Of a stretch of 37,270 nucleotides of DNA, positions 34,842-37,270 are shown piece after piece; positions within the stretch are counted from its first letter, which is position 1; the number at the start of each line of letters is the position of its first letter. The notes below the pieces were generated by a model, which was given only the letters and a program-made list of their open reading frames with translations, had not been told where the DNA came from and searched no databases. The position numbers and the translations under genes were made by a program. This stretch comes from Chloroflexota bacterium (lineage in GTDB: Bacteria > Chloroflexota > Dehalococcoidia > JACQUO01). The DNA lies in contig JACQUO010000021.1 of the NCBI GenBank assembly GCA_016210205.1, positions 1-37,270 of the forward strand. The letters are read 5' to 3'.

Positions 34842-34868
34842 AATAGTAGATGATATTAGTCTACTATT
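34842..34868. promoter_or_regulatory. Perfect 9-bp dyad at the transcription start of the DUF4242 gene
   Basis: AATAGTAGA (34842-34850) and TCTACTATT (34860-34868) are perfect complements around a 9-base centre, beginning right at the predicted start site. The position fits a repressor operator or a 5' leader hairpin. Confidence 0.55.
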
Positions 34869-34900
34869 CATAAGAGGACGACTGAATCAGGAGGAACAAC

Positions 34901-35149
34901 ATGAAGTGGTTCATCGATGGCCACAGCGAGTGCTTCCTGCCCCAGGCGATGCTGGACGAGGTGGCCGCGGGGATTCGCTCTAGGGCGAAAGACTCCTTCG
35001 GAGTGCGCGGGGTCAACCTGTACTACAACAATGAGGCCAAGAAGTGCTTCTGCCTCAGCGAAGCCCCCAGCGCCGATGCCGTGCGCCTGAGCCATGCCGC
35101 CAAGGGCCTCGGCACCGAGGAGATAACGGAGATTAAGGTCCTCGCCTGA
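34901..35149 (+). CDS. DUF4242 (SCO4226-like) small protein
   Basis: An 82-residue protein of the DUF4242 family. The conserved C-terminal part CFCLSEAPSADAVRLSHAAKGLG is diagnostic. A family member from Streptomyces, SCO4226, was characterised as a nickel-binding ferredoxin-fold protein; whether this one binds metal is not known, though it has three Cys and two His residues (DGHSECF, KKCFC, LSHAAK). AGGAGG six bases before ATG 34901 is a strong ribosome site. It is a single-gene unit with its own promoter, a dyad at the transcription start and a terminator after the stop. Confidence 0.85.
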   Translation: MKWFIDGHSECFLPQAMLDEVAAGIRSRAKDSFGVRGVNLYYNNEAKKCFCLSEAPSADAVRLSHAAKGLGTEEITEIKVLA

Positions 35150-35172
35150 GGGCTAAAGACCCGGCGCCCATC

Positions 35173-35204
35173 AAGAGCCTCCAGAGGTCTGGAGGCTCTT
35201 CTTT
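35173..35204 (+). terminator. Intrinsic terminator after the DUF4242 gene
   Basis: AAGAGCCTCCAGA (35173-35185) and TCTGGAGGCTCTT (35188-35200) form a perfect, GC-rich stem 23 nt past the stop codon, followed by CTTTG. Confidence 0.75.
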
Positions 35205-35213
35205 GCGCCCCAC

Positions 35214-35242
35214 TTGACATACAAGTATTCTTATGGTATGCT
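35214..35242 (+). promoter_or_regulatory. Promoter of the orphan gene at 35273
   Basis: A perfect TTGACA (35214-35219), 17-bp spacer and TATGCT (35237-35242). The spacer and -10 lie inside the 41-bp palindrome at 35224-35264. Confidence 0.75.
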
Positions 35243-35264
35243 TTTAGCATCCTATAAGAATACT
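35224..35264. promoter_or_regulatory. 41-bp interrupted palindrome over promoter and leader
   Basis: Perfect 11-bp arms AGTATTCTTAT (35224-35234) and ATAAGAATACT (35254-35264) surround a second perfect dyad ATGCT-TTT-AGCAT (35238-35250). The structure covers the spacer, -10 box and transcription start and ends directly before the GGAGG ribosome site. It fits a tight repressor operator, or a leader RNA hairpin for the right-hand part. Confidence 0.65.
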
Positions 35265-35272
35265 GGAGGTGC

Positions 35273-35794
35273 ATGGTGATATCTGTAACTATATGTGGTG
35301 AATCCATCGAGAACGTGGCTGCTCAAGCGATGAAGTTGGCAGCTGAAGTGCTAAAAGGGGGTCTGTCGCCAACAGAGTTGCCATCAGGAGGCGTTCACGA
35401 AGCCGAAATAAGAATGGAAGACCCACGGGGGTATTGCCCTCCTGGGGTCGGCAGACCTGAAGACGAGTTCGCCCCGGTAGATGATGGCACCGAGTGGGAT
35501 GAGCCGGCTATCAACGACTGGTTGCGTAGTTTAACCTCGGAAGGCCGAGAGGTTGTGAAAATCCTTGCTCAGAACAAGGTCATCGACCCGAGGCGAGAGT
35601 TTGGTAGGTTGGGTTGGAGTGGTACTAGGTGGGGCGGGACATGGATTGGTCCGCGCAAGCAAGCAAGGCGTGTAAAGGATGTCAGGGGGCTGAAAACCTG
35701 GCCCTATGGGCACACTTACTATGAACCGCGCCGACTGTGGATGCATCCAACTATTAGTGCCCATGTATTGAAGTTGCTTCAGCAAGAAGCTTGA
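35273..35794 (+). CDS. Orphan protein of unknown function behind an operator-like promoter
   Basis: A 173-residue soluble protein that I do not recognise. Residues 1-35 (VTICGESIENVAAQAMKLAA) look like a strand-helix unit, residues about 45-85 are acidic and probably disordered, and the C-terminal 90 residues (WLRSLTSEGREVVKILAQN, then Trp/Gly/Arg-rich LGWSGTRWGGTWIG, ending HPTISAHVLKLLQQ) suggest a winged-helix-like or nucleic-acid-binding fold, which is speculative. GGAGG lies just before ATG 35273; GTG 35276 is equally possible. Its promoter is near-consensus and sits inside a large palindrome. The A/T content is higher than in the flanking housekeeping genes, suggesting foreign origin such as a phage or toxin-antitoxin-type module, but no partner gene is present. 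Confidence 0.7.
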   Translation: MVISVTICGESIENVAAQAMKLAAEVLKGGLSPTELPSGGVHEAEIRMEDPRGYCPPGVGRPEDEFAPVDDGTEWDEPAINDWLRSLTSEGREVVKILAQNKVIDPRREFGRLGWSGTRWGGTWIGPRKQARRVKDVRGLKTWPYGHTYYEPRRLWMHPTISAHVLKLLQQEA

Positions 35795-35850
35795 GCTTCA
35801 GGGTTACGCTGAGTGGTTTCAAACAATGTGTTGAAGTGTGTGCCCGGCCC

Positions 35851-37270
35851 TCAGGCCATCACCCGCGGCCGGTACTGCAGGGCCTCCGCCAGGTGGGCCG
35901 CCTCGATGCGCTCCGCCCCCGCCAGGTCGGCGATGGTCCGGGCCAGCTTGAGGATGCGGTGAAAGGCCCGCCCCGAAAGGTAGAACTGCTTCATGGCCGC
36001 CCGCAGCAGGCCTTGGGCGCTCCCGTCCACCTGGCAGTGCTCCTTCACCTCTAGAGGGGTCATCTCGGCGTTGGTGGTCACCGCTCCGCCGCCCAGGCGC
36101 TCCCGCTGGCGGGCCCGGGCGGCCTCCACCCGCGCCCTGACCGTGGCCGAAGGCTCCCCGGGCCGCTGGTCGGCCATCTTCTCGTACTCGATACGCGGGA
36201 CCTCCACGAACATGTCGATGCGGTCCATGAGGGGGCCGCTCAGGCGCTTTTGATAGCGGGCAACGGCCCCCGGCAGGCAGGTGCAAGGACGCACGGGGTC
36301 GCCGAGGTAGCCGCAGGGGCAGGGGTTCATAGCCCCCACCAGAGTGAAGCTGGCGGGGAAGGAGACGCTGCCCTGGGCCCGGCTGATGGTGACCGTCTTA
36401 TCCTCCATGGGCTGGCGCAGGACATCCAAAAGGGCCTGGCCGAACTCCGCCAGCTCGTCCAGGAAGAGGACGCCCCGATGGCTCAGGCTTATCTCCCCGG
36501 GCCGGGGCCAGCGCCCTCCCCCCACCAGGCCGGCGGCAGAGATGGTGTGATGGGGAGCGCGGAAGGGCCGCTGGGTGATGAGCGGGGTCTGGGAGGAAAG
36601 CAGGCCCGCCACGCTATAAATCCTGGTCACCTCCAGGGCCTCCAGGAGGACAAGGGAAGGCAGGATGGAGGGCAGGGAGCGGGCCAGCATTGTCTTGCCG
36701 CTGCCGGGAGGGCCCACCATGACCAGATTGTGGCCGCCCGCGGCCGCCACCTCCAGGGCCCGCTTAGCGTGCTCCTGTCCCTGGACCAAACCCAGGTCAT
36801 GGCCCTGGTCTGGCTCCTCGAGGCCCTGCCAGGGGTTCGACTCCGGCTGAAAAGACGCGATAGGCTCCTGCCCATTGAAATAGGCGGCGAGCTGGGCCAG
36901 GGTATCTGCGGGAATAATGCGCGGCCCGGGAATCAAGGCGGCCTCCGGGGCATCGGCCCCGGGGACACATGCCATGTCCAGCCCCCGCTCGGCGGCCAGG
37001 GCCACCATGGAGAGGATGCCCCGAGTGTGGCGCAAGGAGCCGTCTAAAGACAGCTCTCCCAGGAACATGACCCGGGAGAGGTCGGACTGGAGGGCTTCGG
37101 AGCCCGCCAGGATGCCCACGGCGATGGGCAGGTCGTAGGCCGGCCCCTCTTTCTTCAGGTCGGCGGGGGCCAAGTTCACCGTGATGCGCTTCTGAGGGAA
37201 GGTGAAGCCCGCGTTGCGGATGGCGGCCCGCACCCGCTCCCGCGCCTCCTGGACCGCGGCGTCGGGGAGC
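35851..37270 (-). CDS. ComM/YifB-family AAA+ ATPase, N-terminus beyond window
   Basis: A Mg-chelatase-like AAA+ helicase of the YifB/ComM family; Vibrio ComM is a hexameric branch-migration helicase that helps integrate transformed DNA. The C-terminal 473 residues are in the window and the frame is open at the edge. Visible are the Lon-like N-terminal domain (NLAPADLKKEGPAYDLPIAV, FLGELSLDGSLR), Walker A MVGPPGSGKTMLAR, the RPFRAPHHTIS block, Walker B GVLFLDELAEF, a four-Cys zinc-like motif (NPCPCGYLGDPVRPCTCLP), the Arg-finger region LSGPLMDRIDMFVEVPR and the C-terminal helical domain. It is full length apart from the cut N-terminus and convergent with the orphan gene. No dprA or ruvB homologue lies inside the window. 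Confidence 0.93.
   Translation of the reverse strand, partial: LPDAAVQEARERVRAAIRNAGFTFPQKRITVNLAPADLKKEGPAYDLPIAVGILAGSEALQSDLSRVMFLGELSLDGSLRHTRGILSMVALAAERGLDMACVPGADAPEAALIPGPRIIPADTLAQLAAYFNGQEPIASFQPESNPWQGLEEPDQGHDLGLVQGQEHAKRALEVAAAGGHNLVMVGPPGSGKTMLARSLPSILPSLVLLEALEVTRIYSVAGLLSSQTPLITQRPFRAPHHTISAAGLVGGGRWPRPGEISLSHRGVLFLDELAEFGQALLDVLRQPMEDKTVTISRAQGSVSFPASFTLVGAMNPCPCGYLGDPVRPCTCLPGAVARYQKRLSGPLMDRIDMFVEVPRIEYEKMADQRPGEPSATVRARVEAARARQRERLGGGAVTTNAEMTPLEVKEHCQVDGSAQGLLRAAMKQFYLSGRAFHRILKLARTIADLAGAERIEAAHLAEALQYRPRVMA

Overview
The window looks like a GC-rich bacterial chromosome segment, most likely Chloroflexota and probably the Dehalococcoidia/SAR202 side. This is an inference from gene content: a fused shikimate kinase/3-dehydroquinate synthase, glgA-glgC with a ROK kinase, a divergent GT20 trehalose-phosphate synthase-like enzyme, Thr/Pro-rich lipoproteins, a polytopic sulfite-oxidase-like protein and a DUF4242 protein. 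No rRNA or other phylogenetic marker gives certainty.

Layout. (1) 1-3511, minus strand: ROK sugar kinase (cut by the window edge), glycogen synthase glgA and ADP-glucose pyrophosphorylase glgC, with a good sigma70-type promoter before glgA. A regulatory stretch at 3723-4008 upstream of glgC holds a promoter, paired 11-bp direct repeats and a very stable hairpin. (2) 4097-10386, an accessory-looking region with low gene density: DUF488 protein, dienelactone hydrolase plus a small partner, a lipoprotein, a membrane molybdoprotein with an internal twin-arginine motif, a tRNA-like fragment, and a frameshifted sensor-protein gene joined to an unrelated gene fragment. (3) 10738-16964, a drug-efflux island: MarR regulator and heterodimeric ABC exporter (minus), with a DHA2-type MFS transporter divergent (plus). 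(4) 17133-20850: LemA and an HtpX-like protease (plus), tRNA-Arg(CCT), a large Ig-like lipoprotein with a Pro/Thr repeat stalk, and tRNA-Val(GAC). (5) 20887-30057, a long minus-strand housekeeping array read as alaS, ruvX, aroE, aroC, a xylose-isomerase-like TIM-barrel gene, aroKB and tgt. Four of these genes overlap, by 4 nt (aroE/aroC and aroC/TIM barrel) or about 28 nt (TIM barrel/aroKB and aroKB/tgt). (6) 30246-37270: GT20 glycosyltransferase (plus), small proteins, a nitroreductase and pyruvate kinase (minus), a DUF4242 protein and an orphan protein (plus), each behind a clear promoter with a perfect dyad, then a ComM/YifB-type AAA ATPase (minus, cut by the edge).

How it fits together. 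The glg genes, the ROK kinase, the GT20 enzyme and pyruvate kinase touch storage carbohydrate, compatible solute and lower glycolysis. The aro array supplies chorismate, and the TIM-barrel gene embedded in it is a candidate for an unassigned step or side branch. The MarR gene probably represses itself and the ABC exporter through a palindrome inside its own promoter, and the transcript appears to be leaderless.

No CRISPR array, complete insertion sequence or prophage was seen. The most notable non-coding signals are a small inverted-repeat element sitting between exact 20-bp duplications at the alaS/ruvX junction, a 41-bp interrupted palindrome covering the promoter of an orphan gene (35224-35264), and the structured leader upstream of glgC.
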